Shown: piece after piece, positions 43,945 to 52,639 of the stretch
How the letters are laid out: each line of letters starts with the position of its first letter
Numbering within the stretch: the stretch's first letter is position 1
Source: an uncultured Acidimicrobiales bacterium
GTDB lineage: Bacteria; Actinomycetota; Acidimicrobiia; Acidimicrobiales; Bin134
DNA length: 64,000 nucleotides
NCBI GenBank assembly: GCA_951813325.1
Contig: OX638350.1
Coordinates: forward strand, 2,709,954-2,773,953
Reading direction: 5' to 3'
Made by a program: the position numbers and the translations under genes
Notes under the pieces: generated by a model
Seen by the model: the letters and a program-made list of their open reading frames with translations, nothing else
Database searches by the model: none
Told to the model about the DNA's origin: nothing

Positions 43945-45925
43945 GGCCCAGGAGATCCACTCCTTCTGCCGCATCTGCACCGCCATGTGCGGCATCACCG
44001 TCACCGTGGAAGGCGATCGGGTGCTCAAGGTGAGAGGCGACGACGCCCACCCCCTGTCCCAGGGCTACACCTGTGCGAAGGGCCGGGGGCTGCCCGACTG
44101 GCACCACCACCCCCACCGCCTCGACCATCCCCGCATCAAAGGCCAGGCTGTCGATTGGGACCGCTGTCTCGACGACCTGGGCAACCGCCTGGCCGCCATC
44201 ATCGCCGAGTGCGGGCCCGACGCAGTAGCCATGTACCTGGCCAGCGGCTCGGCCTACGACGCCAACGGCCGTCGGGCCGCCGAGCGGTTCGTCGGCGCCA
44301 TCGGCTCGCGCCAGAAATACACTGCCACCACCATCGACACCCCCATGCGCCCGCTGGTGGCCGAGCTGATGGGAGGCTGGTCGGGGCTCACCCCCCTGTG
44401 GGACCAGGAGGCCGCCCGGTTGCTCATCCTGGTGGGCACCAACCCGGTGGTGTCCCACGGCCACGGCAATGGCCTGCCCGACCCTATACGGCGGCTGCGA
44501 GCCCAGCAGGAGCGGGGCCCGGTGTGGGCGATCGACCCCCGCCGCACCGAGACCGCCCGTTTGGCCGACCGCCATCTGGCCCCCCGGCCCAGCACCGACT
44601 ACCTGATATTGGGCTGGCTGGTACGAGAGCTGCTGGCCGACGGCGCCGATTGGGACTACCTGGGCGAACACGCGATCGGGGTCGAAGATCTGGCCGCAGT
44701 GGTGGCCCCTTTCACCCTCGACCGGGCGATTGCCGGCACCGGGCTGGACCCCGCCGACTTGCCCGACCTCTTGGAGGCAGTCCGCACCGCGGGCCGCTTG
44801 TCGATTCTGTCGGGCACCGGAGTATCAATGGGCCGCCACGCCAACGTGACCGAGTGGCTGCTGTGGGCCCTGGCGGTGGTCACCGGCTCCTATGACCAAC
44901 CCGGCGGGATGTGGTTCAACCCCGGCTATCTGATGCAGCTCGACACCCGGAGCTGGCAGCCGTCCGACGGCCACCCCGAGCCGGGGCCGGCCAGCCGCCC
45001 CGAGTTGCCCCGTCGGTTCGGGGAGTATCCGTGTGCCGCGTTGGTGGACGAGATTGAGGCCGGCAACGTGCGAGCGCTGGTGGTGGTAGGCGGCAACCCG
45101 CTGATCGCCTTCCCCGACCGGGATCGCACCCAGGCCGCACTGGTTTCCCTCGACGTGCTGGCGGTGGCCGACGTGGTCGAAACCGACACTACGGAGCTGG
45201 CCACCCATTTGCTGGCCGTTGCCGGCCAGTTGGAGCGGGCCGACCTGCCCTGGATGCTCGACGCCTACCAGCCCGCCATCGCCACCCACTACACCCCGGC
45301 GGTCGTTCCGCCCGGCGCCGACCGCTGGCTCATGTGGCAGGTTTTTGCCGAGCTGGGCCGTCGGCTGGGAGTGGGGGTGCTGCCCCGGGGAATCGACCCC
45401 GACACCGCCGCCGACGAAGGCCTGTTGGCGCTGATCGCCGAGCGGGGCCGCAGCGACGCCGCCACCGTCCTGGCCGCCCGCCGAGGTCTGGTGGGCGAGG
45501 CCCGCCCGGTTCACGGCTGGGTGCTCAACCGGGTGCTGCCCGACCGCCGCTGGCGGTTGGCGCCCGAGCCTCTCGTGGCGCAGTTGGCCGACCTCGACAA
45601 TCCCGAGCCGCTGGTGCTGTTGCCCCGCCGCCAGATGCGGACCATGAACAGCCAGCTCCGCGACCTGGGTGGAGTAGGCCCCGAGGTGCTCGTCCATCCC
45701 GACCACGGAATTGCCGACGGGCAGCTAGTGCAGGTGCGCAGCGCCCACGGCGAGTTGGTGGGCTCAGCCCGAACCAGCGACGAGATCGCCCCCGGTGCCG
45801 TGTCCATCCCCCACGGCTGGGCCGACCCCAACGTCTGCACCCTCACTACAGCCAAATCTGACGTAGACCCCCTCACCGGCATGGTCTGGCAGTCAGGGCT
45901 GCCGGTTCGGTTAAGCCCGGCATGA
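43925..45925 (+). CDS. Molybdopterin-dependent oxidoreductase (DMSO-reductase superfamily)
   Basis: A 666-residue bis-MGD enzyme. The N-terminal [4Fe-4S] motif is C-R-I-C-T-A-M-C with the fourth Cys in GYTCAKG. The cofactor regions LLILVGTNPVVSHGHG and WAIDPRRTETARLAD follow, and the C-terminal MGD-binding barrel includes PRRQMRTMNSQLRDL and HPDHGIADGQLVQVRS. It has no twin-arginine signal, so it is cytoplasmic. At the position where Cys, Sec or Ser usually binds Mo, the sequence reads TTIDTP, so Asp is the likely ligand (inferred). Formate or aldehyde dehydrogenases and hydratases belong here; the substrate is unknown. Confidence 0.85.
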   Translation: MPAALPEAQEIHSFCRICTAMCGITVTVEGDRVLKVRGDDAHPLSQGYTCAKGRGLPDWHHHPHRLDHPRIKGQAVDWDRCLDDLGNRLAAIIAECGPDAVAMYLASGSAYDANGRRAAERFVGAIGSRQKYTATTIDTPMRPLVAELMGGWSGLTPLWDQEAARLLILVGTNPVVSHGHGNGLPDPIRRLRAQQERGPVWAIDPRRTETARLADRHLAPRPSTDYLILGWLVRELLADGADWDYLGEHAIGVEDLAAVVAPFTLDRAIAGTGLDPADLPDLLEAVRTAGRLSILSGTGVSMGRHANVTEWLLWALAVVTGSYDQPGGMWFNPGYLMQLDTRSWQPSDGHPEPGPASRPELPRRFGEYPCAALVDEIEAGNVRALVVVGGNPLIAFPDRDRTQAALVSLDVLAVADVVETDTTELATHLLAVAGQLERADLPWMLDAYQPAIATHYTPAVVPPGADRWLMWQVFAELGRRLGVGVLPRGIDPDTAADEGLLALIAERGRSDAATVLAARRGLVGEARPVHGWVLNRVLPDRRWRLAPEPLVAQLADLDNPEPLVLLPRRQMRTMNSQLRDLGGVGPEVLVHPDHGIADGQLVQVRSAHGELVGSARTSDEIAPGAVSIPHGWADPNVCTLTTAKSDVDPLTGMVWQSGLPVRLSPA

Positions 45926-45954
45926 CCCACACGACCCAGAAGTAGCATTGAGGC

Positions 45955-46245
45955 ATGAGCCGGCGCGACCTCATTCTCGGCAGCCTCCGAGAGACCATCC
46001 GCGAGACAGCCGCCCAGCGAAAAGCCACTGCCATCGCCGTCACCGGGTCAACCGCCCGCGGCACCGACACGGAGACTAGCGATTGCGATTTCCTCGTTGA
46101 CCTCCAAGACGGCGCCTCCTTGTTCGACCTAGCCGGCATCCAGTGCGATCTCGAAGACCTCCTCGGCTGCAAGGTCGACATCGTCCCAGCCGACAGCGTC
46201 AAACCCGGCTTCGAGCAGCTGTTCGACGATGCCTTGCTACTGTGA
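45955..46245 (+). CDS. mntA: MntA-type nucleotidyltransferase antitoxin
   Basis: A 96-residue minimal nucleotidyltransferase with the exact GS-x10-DxD motif (G31 S32, D43, D45). In characterised MntA-HepT pairs it inactivates the HEPN toxin by attaching AMP to a Tyr. The stop overlaps the toxin start (GTGA, 46242-46245). Confidence 0.88.
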   Translation: MSRRDLILGSLRETIRETAAQRKATAIAVTGSTARGTDTETSDCDFLVDLQDGASLFDLAGIQCDLEDLLGCKVDIVPADSVKPGFEQLFDDALLL

Positions 46246-46733
46246 AAACCGACCAGCAGATCCTCACCGACATCCTGCACGCTGCCGACGAACTTGCCAT
46301 CCTCGTATCGAGAGGGCGCAGCCGATTTGACTCCGACTTCGAGCCTCGCCGGAGCGCCGAGCGCCTCATCGAGATCATTGGCGAAGCCGCCGGGAATCTC
46401 TCCCTTGCGTTGAGAAACCGCCGGGCCGACCTTCCCATTCGTGAAGCTCGAGCAATCCGCAACATCATCGCTCACGACTACGCAGCCGTCTCGTACGACC
46501 GTCTCTGGCAGATTGCCGCGGAGCACGTTCCACAACTGGCTGATCAATTGCGAAACGAGCTCTCTGCGATTCAACAGCAAATCCTGCCCAGCAGCGCAAC
46601 TCCCGTCACTCCTATCGAATCGAGAATGCCCCAAGAGCAGCTATGCGGTGCCCCTACTCATTCCGGCGATCCCTGCCACCACCCCCTCCCCCCGCCCGGA
46701 CAAGAGTGCGCAGCCGGGCACAAGTACCGCTAG
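46242..46733 (+). CDS. hepT: HepT-type HEPN RNase toxin with a Cys/His tail
   Basis: A 163-residue HEPN protein. The RNase motif R-x4-H-x-Y is complete (R73, H78, Y80 in RNIIAHDY), including the Tyr that MntA AMPylates. The HEPN core is about 115 residues. An extra tail of about 45 residues follows, ending CGAPTHSGDPCHHP and ECAAGH, a C-G-x2-T-x2-G-x-P-C...C-x3-H pattern found at the end of many small actinobacterial proteins and likely to bind zinc. The codon use does not change at the join, so it seems a genuine fusion. Start GTG 46242 is fixed by overlap with mntA. Confidence 0.87.
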   Translation: MKTDQQILTDILHAADELAILVSRGRSRFDSDFEPRRSAERLIEIIGEAAGNLSLALRNRRADLPIREARAIRNIIAHDYAAVSYDRLWQIAAEHVPQLADQLRNELSAIQQQILPSSATPVTPIESRMPQEQLCGAPTHSGDPCHHPLPPPGQECAAGHKYR

Positions 46734-46772
46734 CTCTAGCCCAAGATCGGATCTCTGTTTGAGGACCAATAG

Positions 46773-47792
46773 ATGAGTACTTCTGACTCAAGTCTCCTGA
46801 CCATGAAGCTGCCCAAAGAACTGGGCGGGCTCGAAGCCGGCCTGCGGAGCCAATTCCTGGCCACCGAGGCGGCCAGCCGAAAGGACGGATCGGCGGGCTG
46901 GAATGAGACCTTCTGCACCACCTCCGCAGCCATCGCCGCCGCCCGGCTGCCCGAAGAGGGTTTGGCCGAGGTGGCGGCCAGCGCAAGTGGCGGAGTTGTC
47001 TGGCCGCCGTTCGCAGGCACGTTTGTCATGTCGGGACGGGCCGTGCCTGCTTCCAACGGCGGCGCGGTGGTAACTGGGCGGTGGGGATTCGCCTCAGGAA
47101 TTGCCGACGCCGCCTGGGTTGTGGCTGGTTGCGCCACCGATTCGGGGCCGCGGTGGGCGGTGATCCCGGTGGAGCAGGTGACCGTCCACGAAACCTGGCA
47201 GGTCAGCGGCCTGGAAGACACCCAGAGCCATGACTACAGCGTCGACGAGGTCTTCGTGCCCCACAGCCGGCTGTTCGATTTGTCGATGCCTGCGCCTAGG
47301 GGCGGGATCCTCCACGGGCTGCCCATGTACGCGCTGATCACTCCTGACCATTGCGGGGTGAGCCTGGGCATCGCCCGACGGGCTTTGGATGAGATCGCCA
47401 TCGCCGCTGCGGGCAAGGACCGCCTGCACAGCACGGCCCCCCTCGATGAGCGGCCGGCCTTCCAGCGCGACCTCGGGCAGGCCGACACCAAGCTGCGGGC
47501 CGCCCGAGCGCTGGTGCTGGAAGTGCTGGACGAGTTCTGGGCCACTGCGGTCGCGGGCGAGCCAGTCACAGACTTCCTGGTGCAACGGGCCCGAGCAGCC
47601 GCCACCCACGCCGCCGACATCGCCGTAGAGGTTGCGTCTTTGGCCTACCGCCGGGGCGGCGGGTCGGTCCTCTACCAAGACCACCCCCTGAACCAGTGCT
47701 TCCGAGACGCCCACGCCGCCACCCAGCACGTCCATGTGATCGACGAGATGTACGAGGTGGTCGGCGCCGTCCTGGTCGGGGACGCGCCTTAG
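46773..47792 (+). CDS. Acyl-CoA-dehydrogenase-like flavoprotein (HsaA/DszC-type hydroxylase group)
   Basis: A 339-residue protein with the acyl-CoA dehydrogenase fold: the middle beta-domain GGAVVTGRWGFASGIADAAWVV and VHETWQVSGLEDTQSHDYSVDEVFVP are typical of the flavin-dependent hydroxylase branch (two-component monooxygenases using FMNH2 or FADH2). The C-terminal RRGGGSVLYQDHPLNQCFRDAHAATQHVHV is the family's substrate-pocket helix. No flavin reductase gene is adjacent. ATG 46773 has GAGGACC upstream. It ends 4 bases from the convergent MFS gene's stop. Confidence 0.8.
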   Translation: MSTSDSSLLTMKLPKELGGLEAGLRSQFLATEAASRKDGSAGWNETFCTTSAAIAAARLPEEGLAEVAASASGGVVWPPFAGTFVMSGRAVPASNGGAVVTGRWGFASGIADAAWVVAGCATDSGPRWAVIPVEQVTVHETWQVSGLEDTQSHDYSVDEVFVPHSRLFDLSMPAPRGGILHGLPMYALITPDHCGVSLGIARRALDEIAIAAAGKDRLHSTAPLDERPAFQRDLGQADTKLRAARALVLEVLDEFWATAVAGEPVTDFLVQRARAAATHAADIAVEVASLAYRRGGGSVLYQDHPLNQCFRDAHAATQHVHVIDEMYEVVGAVLVGDAP

Positions 47793-47796
47793 GTAA

Positions 47797-48996
47797 CTAC
47801 GAAGTAGCCGAAGCGGGTTCACTTGCCGGGCTGTCAGGCGGGCCCATGAGTTCTCCCCCCAGCGCAATCGCACCTGCCAGTGCCACCACCATGACCACCG
47901 ACGAGCCGGTGAACAGCACTTCAGGACCCCAGGCGTCGTAGATCGTCCCGGCAGCCAACGCGGCACTCCCAGCGACCGCCAAACCCATCGCACCATAGAG
48001 TCCTTGGGCCGCGGCAGCCTGGTCGGTGGGTGCTGACATAGCCACTGCTAGCTGCCCGGCAGGCAAGGTGAATGCATCGAACATGGCGTGAGCCGCCGAA
48101 ACCGCGATGAGCACCCAGAGGAACTCCACGTAGCCGTACACAAACATGCAGGCCACCGCCCCCATTATGGAGAAGGACATGACCCGAATCGGGCCCCTGC
48201 GCTGGGCATACTTGCCGCCGAGAGGGGCCAGGGGGATCATGGGCACGGCAAAAAGGCTGATTGAAAGAGCGATGAGCAGCGTGCCGGCCCCCAAGTCGTC
48301 AAGCAACAACGCCCACGAGGCTTCGAACACGCCGATGGTGGTGTAGAAGGCAACACCGGCCAGAATCCCAGCCAGCATCGGCCTGATTCCCAGCAGTCGG
48401 CGAACGGGAACCTTGATGTGAGTCGCGCCGCCAGCCGACACGTCCAGTTTCAGCACCCAGCAATAGACCAGGGCATAGACCGCGGCCAAGAACCAGAACG
48501 GAGCATGCAGATTGAAGAAGTGAGCAAATACCCCGGCCACTAGTGGCCCGAGCACGAAACCGCTGACGTCAAATGCCCCCATCGCCCCCAGGTTGCTGCC
48601 CATATTGGAAGGATCCTGGGTGATGAGAATGCGGCGAACGGCCGGGGCAACCATCCCGACACCTGCACCGAAGAAGAAGCGAGCCGCGATGAATTGCCAG
48701 GCCTGACCAGCCATCGCCATGCCCAACATGGAGATCATGGCCACGATGATCCCCATATGAACCAGCAATCTGATATGACCCTTGTCGGCGAAGCGAGCCA
48801 ACCCAACCTGGGCAATGACCCCGGCATAGAGGCCTGCGCCAGCGATCAGACCAATTTCGATTCCACTGACCCCGTACTCCTCTTCGATCTCGGCCAGCAG
48901 GGTGAACACCGAGCCGTAGCCCATGGACAGCGCGCTGGTAACCACAAAATAGGGCATGAACTGGCGCGCTGATCCTGGTGCGGTGTTCACAGCCAT
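47797..48996 (-). CDS. MFS transporter
   Basis: A 399-residue protein with twelve hydrophobic segments in two halves. The loop between helices 2 and 3 reads GLARFADKGHIR, a variant of the MFS G-x3-D-R-x-G motif, and the equivalent loop of the second half is PLGGKYAQRRG. The substrate is not evident. Transcribed towards the flavoprotein gene; an exporter role for a product of the neighbouring oxidative genes is only a guess. Confidence 0.85.
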   Translation of the reverse strand: MAVNTAPGSARQFMPYFVVTSALSMGYGSVFTLLAEIEEEYGVSGIEIGLIAGAGLYAGVIAQVGLARFADKGHIRLLVHMGIIVAMISMLGMAMAGQAWQFIAARFFFGAGVGMVAPAVRRILITQDPSNMGSNLGAMGAFDVSGFVLGPLVAGVFAHFFNLHAPFWFLAAVYALVYCWVLKLDVSAGGATHIKVPVRRLLGIRPMLAGILAGVAFYTTIGVFEASWALLLDDLGAGTLLIALSISLFAVPMIPLAPLGGKYAQRRGPIRVMSFSIMGAVACMFVYGYVEFLWVLIAVSAAHAMFDAFTLPAGQLAVAMSAPTDQAAAAQGLYGAMGLAVAGSAALAAGTIYDAWGPEVLFTGSSVVMVVALAGAIALGGELMGPPDSPASEPASATS

Positions 48997-49030
48997 CGGG
49001 GAACCCTACTCCCCAATGCTGCTGATGGAC

Positions 49031-49987
49031 TCAGCGCTCTTCTCGACGGTAGGGCAGGCCTAACGCCGCAGGCGCCGGGGAAGGCCGGTGGCGGAAGCGC
49101 CAGCTGATGATCACCAACACCACCACGGTGAGCACGAAGGGCAAGATGCCCAGCAGCGCGGGTGAGATCCGGTTTACATCCACCCCCAAGAACTCGATGT
49201 CGAATGACTGCAACCGGGGTTGCAGCGCCAAGGTGAAGCCGAACAGCAGCGCTCCCAGGGCCAGTCGCCCCGGCCGCCACGCCCCGAAGATCACCAAGGC
49301 CACTGCGATCCAGCCCCGGCCGGCCACCATGCCCTCGGTCCAGCCTGGGGCCATATAGAGCGATAGGAATGCCCCGCCCGCGCCGGCAAAAGCTCCGCCG
49401 ACCATGACCGCCCCCGAACGCAGGGCCATCACCGAATGGCCGACGGCGTCGGTGGTGGGCGCCGACTCGCCCACCGCCCGCAGGGCAAGCCCCCAGCGAG
49501 TGCGGGTTAGCACGAACCAAACGGCCAGCCCCAGCAGCACGGCCACATACACCACCGGCGGCTGGTTGAAGAAGATATCGCCAAACCAGGGAATATCTGC
49601 CAGCCCGACAATCCCCAGATCGGTGAACTTGGTTTCAGGCCGCTCCCCCACCACGTTGCGGCCCACATAGGCGGCCAACCCCAATCCGCCAATGGTGAGG
49701 GCTAGGCCTGACACCACTTGATCTGCACCCAACACCACGCTCACCAGGGCATGGAGCCCACCCACCAATGCGCCGACCGCGGCAGCGGCAATGAACGCAG
49801 CCCACGGGCTTCCGGTTTCCAGCCCGACCATGAACCCGCTCACCGCGCCCATGGTCATCATCCCCTCGACCCCGAGGTTGAGCACCCCGGCCCGCTCAGC
49901 GATCAACTCGCCCAGCGCGGCTAAGAACACCAGCGTGCCGAACTGCACGGTGGCCACGAACAGGCCGACTATTGCCGCTTCAGACAT
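49031..49987 (-). CDS. BMP-type nucleoside ABC transporter permease (NupQ/YufQ-like)
   Basis: A 318-residue membrane protein of the branched-chain/nucleoside permease type: AERAGVLNLGVEGMMTMGAVSGFMVG is the diagnostic N-terminal stretch, and TRTRWGLALRAVGESAPTTDAVG is the cytoplasmic coupling loop. The start is placed at 49987, where family similarity begins and 8 bases overlap the partner permease. Last gene of the four-gene importer operon. Confidence 0.92.
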   Translation of the reverse strand: MSEAAIVGLFVATVQFGTLVFLAALGELIAERAGVLNLGVEGMMTMGAVSGFMVGLETGSPWAAFIAAAAVGALVGGLHALVSVVLGADQVVSGLALTIGGLGLAAYVGRNVVGERPETKFTDLGIVGLADIPWFGDIFFNQPPVVYVAVLLGLAVWFVLTRTRWGLALRAVGESAPTTDAVGHSVMALRSGAVMVGGAFAGAGGAFLSLYMAPGWTEGMVAGRGWIAVALVIFGAWRPGRLALGALLFGFTLALQPRLQSFDIEFLGVDVNRISPALLGILPFVLTVVVLVIISWRFRHRPSPAPAALGLPYRREER

Positions 49988-51098
49988 CGGGTTCTTCCAC
50001 CGCTGGTTCAAGTTGTTCGATCTCTTCGCCCGACGACTCTCCCAAGGGGCCGGTCCAGCGAATCCGATAGTTGAAGAAGACCGCGGCCACCAGTGCGCCA
50101 AACAAGATCATGGCCTGCAAGATGTCAGAGATGGCCGAGCTCACCCCCAAGGTTTGGATGCTCTGGCCGCCCACCTGCACTGCCCCGAACACGAAGGCCA
50201 CCACCGCCACCCCGGAGGGCCGCATCAAGGCAAGGGCAGCCACGATGATGCCGGAGAAGCCGAACCCGTTTGAAAGCCCCGGAGTCAGCCTGACCTCTGC
50301 GCCAGTGAGCTGAATCGTTCCCGCCAGACCAGCGATACCGCCTGAAAGCAGCAGCGCCGTCAGCACTTTGCGCCGCAAGGAAACGCCGGCATAGCGGGCG
50401 GTGTCGGGCGAAGATCCTGCCAAGCGCAACTCGTAGCCCCAGGCAGTGCGGGACACGGCTAGCGAGAACACGATTAGCAGCCCAAGGGCGATAAGGGCCC
50501 CAATGTTGACCCGACCGAACAGCCCCGGCAGAGATGCCTGGCCGGGCACCTCTTCGATACGCGGAAACCCGAGCGACCCAGGGTCTTTCCACGGGCCGAC
50601 CTGAAGCCACTCCACCACTCGGATGGCCACATAGACCAGCATCAGCGTGGTGATGATCTCGCTCACGCCGAGGTGGGATCGGGCCAGCGCGGGACCGAGC
50701 ATCAGCAGCATTCCCCCCGCCACGCCCGAGGCCAGCATCACCGCGATCAGCGCGGGACCGGAGAGCCCGTCGGCCATCATGGCCACACCAGTGGCGACGG
50801 TGGCACCGGCCATCATCTGGCCTTCAGCACCAATGTTCCAAAGTCCCATTGATCCAGCCACCGCTACCGATAGGCCGGTCAACGCCAGCGGCGTCGTCCG
50901 CTCCAGCGTGCGAGAGAGCGAATCGGTGCCCACAAATGCGGAATCGAACATCCGCTCATACACCTCAGCCGGACTGTTGCCTGAAACCCACAACAAGATG
51001 GCCCCCAACACCAGCGCCACCAAGATGCCGACAACGAACCCAAACGATTGAGTGGCAGGCAATACCCGGTCGCGCCTCACCAAGACTGGTCGGATCAT
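49980..51098 (-). CDS. BMP-type nucleoside ABC transporter permease (NupP/YufP-like)
   Basis: A 372-residue membrane protein. LALTGLSVAVAGSMGLWNIGAEGQMMAGA is the family signature, and SRTAWGYELRLAGSSPDTARYAGV is the coupling loop. Start ATG 51098 overlaps the ATPase stop (ATGA); a longer frame upstream is a shadow of the ATPase gene. Forms the heterodimeric channel with the permease downstream. Confidence 0.93.
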   Translation of the reverse strand: MIRPVLVRRDRVLPATQSFGFVVGILVALVLGAILLWVSGNSPAEVYERMFDSAFVGTDSLSRTLERTTPLALTGLSVAVAGSMGLWNIGAEGQMMAGATVATGVAMMADGLSGPALIAVMLASGVAGGMLLMLGPALARSHLGVSEIITTLMLVYVAIRVVEWLQVGPWKDPGSLGFPRIEEVPGQASLPGLFGRVNIGALIALGLLIVFSLAVSRTAWGYELRLAGSSPDTARYAGVSLRRKVLTALLLSGGIAGLAGTIQLTGAEVRLTPGLSNGFGFSGIIVAALALMRPSGVAVVAFVFGAVQVGGQSIQTLGVSSAISDILQAMILFGALVAAVFFNYRIRWTGPLGESSGEEIEQLEPAVEEPDV

Positions 51099-52612
51099 TT
51101 GGGCGCCTTCCCCGCCATCGCCGAGCCCAAAATCGTCCTCGGGGTGACGTCTGGGCCGTATTCCCCCATTATCCGTCCCTCGAACATCACAATGAGGCGG
51201 TCGGACAGGGCCAGCAGCTCGTCGAGATCCTCTGAGATCAGCAACACCCCAACCCCGGCGGCCCGCTGATCCACGAGATGACCTTGAATGGCGGCCACAC
51301 CCTGCACGTCCAAACCCCTGGAGGGCTGAGCGGCCACCAACACCGAGGGCTGTTCGGCCAGTTCCCGACCCAGAAGCAACCGCTGGAGATTCCCTCCCGA
51401 CAGTCCTGCTATCGGGTCGTTCAGCCGGCCCACCCGCACCGAAAACCTCTCGACCAAACTCTGGCAGAACTTGACGCACTTGGATATCGACAAGAACATG
51501 CCCTGCCGCTGAGACCGGTACGAGCGCACCACCGCGTTGTCCACGACCGACATCTTGGGGGCCAAACCTACTCCGAGACGGTCTTCGGGCACATAGGCCA
51601 CGCCCATGCGATAAAGGTCTCCCGGTGACGCTCCGGTGACGTCCCGCCCTTTGACCGTGACCCTGCCCTCAGTGGGTCGGCGCAGTCCGTTGATGACCTC
51701 GGCCAGCTCCTTTTGGCCATTGCCCGACACCCCGACGATGCCCACGATCTCACCGGCATGAACGGTCATGTTGATGTCGGTGAGCGCAGGCAATCCGCGA
51801 TCGTTCAGGGCGCAGACTCCTTGCAGGGATAGCACTTCGGGACCTGCTTCCACAGCCGGCGGGCGATCCACATACCCGCCCTCGGACGACCCCACCATCA
51901 TCTCGGCCAATGAGGTCAAATCCACATCCTGTAGGTCTTTGACGGTGGCAACGGTCTTGCCTTGGCGCAACACTGTGGCCTCATCACAGAAGGCCACCAC
52001 TTGGTCCAGCTTGTGACTGATATAGATGACTGAGCGACCCCCTTCGGCCATGGCCCGTAGCGCCGCCCCCAACTCGGCGGCCTCGCCGGGGGTCAACACC
52101 GCGGTGGGCTCGTCCATGACCAGCACCGAGGCATTCCGCCACAAGGACTTGAGGATCTCGACCCGCTGGCGCTCGCCCATCGACAGCTGCCAGACCGGGC
52201 GAGTGGGGTCGGCGGCCATACCGTAGGCCGCCGACAACTCGGCCACTCGCTCCTCGATTTCTGTGCTTCGCAGCAGCCGGGGAGCAGAGCCCAGCACGAT
52301 GTTCTCGGCCACCGTCAGGGTGGGGACAAGGCGGAACTCCTGGTACACCATGCCCACCCCGGCGGCGATGGCATCAGCGGGAGAATGGAATGAGCGTCGT
52401 TGGCCGTTCACCCACACCTCGCCGGCGTCGGGCCGGTATATCCCGGCCAACACGTTGACCATGGTGGTCTTGCCCGCGCCGTTCTCTCCCAAGAGCGCGT
52501 GGATGGTGCCGGGGCGGACCCGCAGGTCGGCCCCGGCGCAAGCGATCACTCCGGGGAATTGCTTCTCAATTCCCCGGAGCCAGACCGCATGGTCGGCATT
52601 CTCAGATGCCAT
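51095..52612 (-). CDS. BMP-type nucleoside ABC transporter ATPase (two NBDs)
   Basis: A 505-residue protein with two nucleotide-binding domains. NBD1: Walker A GENGAGKT (42-49), Q-loop YQEF, signature LSMGERQR, Walker B VLVMDEPTAVLTP. NBD2: degenerate Walker A GVSGNGQKEL, signature LSGGNLQR, and an altered Walker B region VLVAAQPSRGLD, as is usual in this NupO/YufO/RbsA-like group. Energises uptake of nucleosides captured by the lipoprotein encoded upstream. Confidence 0.94.
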   Translation of the reverse strand: MASENADHAVWLRGIEKQFPGVIACAGADLRVRPGTIHALLGENGAGKTTMVNVLAGIYRPDAGEVWVNGQRRSFHSPADAIAAGVGMVYQEFRLVPTLTVAENIVLGSAPRLLRSTEIEERVAELSAAYGMAADPTRPVWQLSMGERQRVEILKSLWRNASVLVMDEPTAVLTPGEAAELGAALRAMAEGGRSVIYISHKLDQVVAFCDEATVLRQGKTVATVKDLQDVDLTSLAEMMVGSSEGGYVDRPPAVEAGPEVLSLQGVCALNDRGLPALTDINMTVHAGEIVGIVGVSGNGQKELAEVINGLRRPTEGRVTVKGRDVTGASPGDLYRMGVAYVPEDRLGVGLAPKMSVVDNAVVRSYRSQRQGMFLSISKCVKFCQSLVERFSVRVGRLNDPIAGLSGGNLQRLLLGRELAEQPSVLVAAQPSRGLDVQGVAAIQGHLVDQRAAGVGVLLISEDLDELLALSDRLIVMFEGRIMGEYGPDVTPRTILGSAMAGKAPK

Positions 52613-52639
52613 CTGGAAACCGGGAAGCCCCGGTCAATC

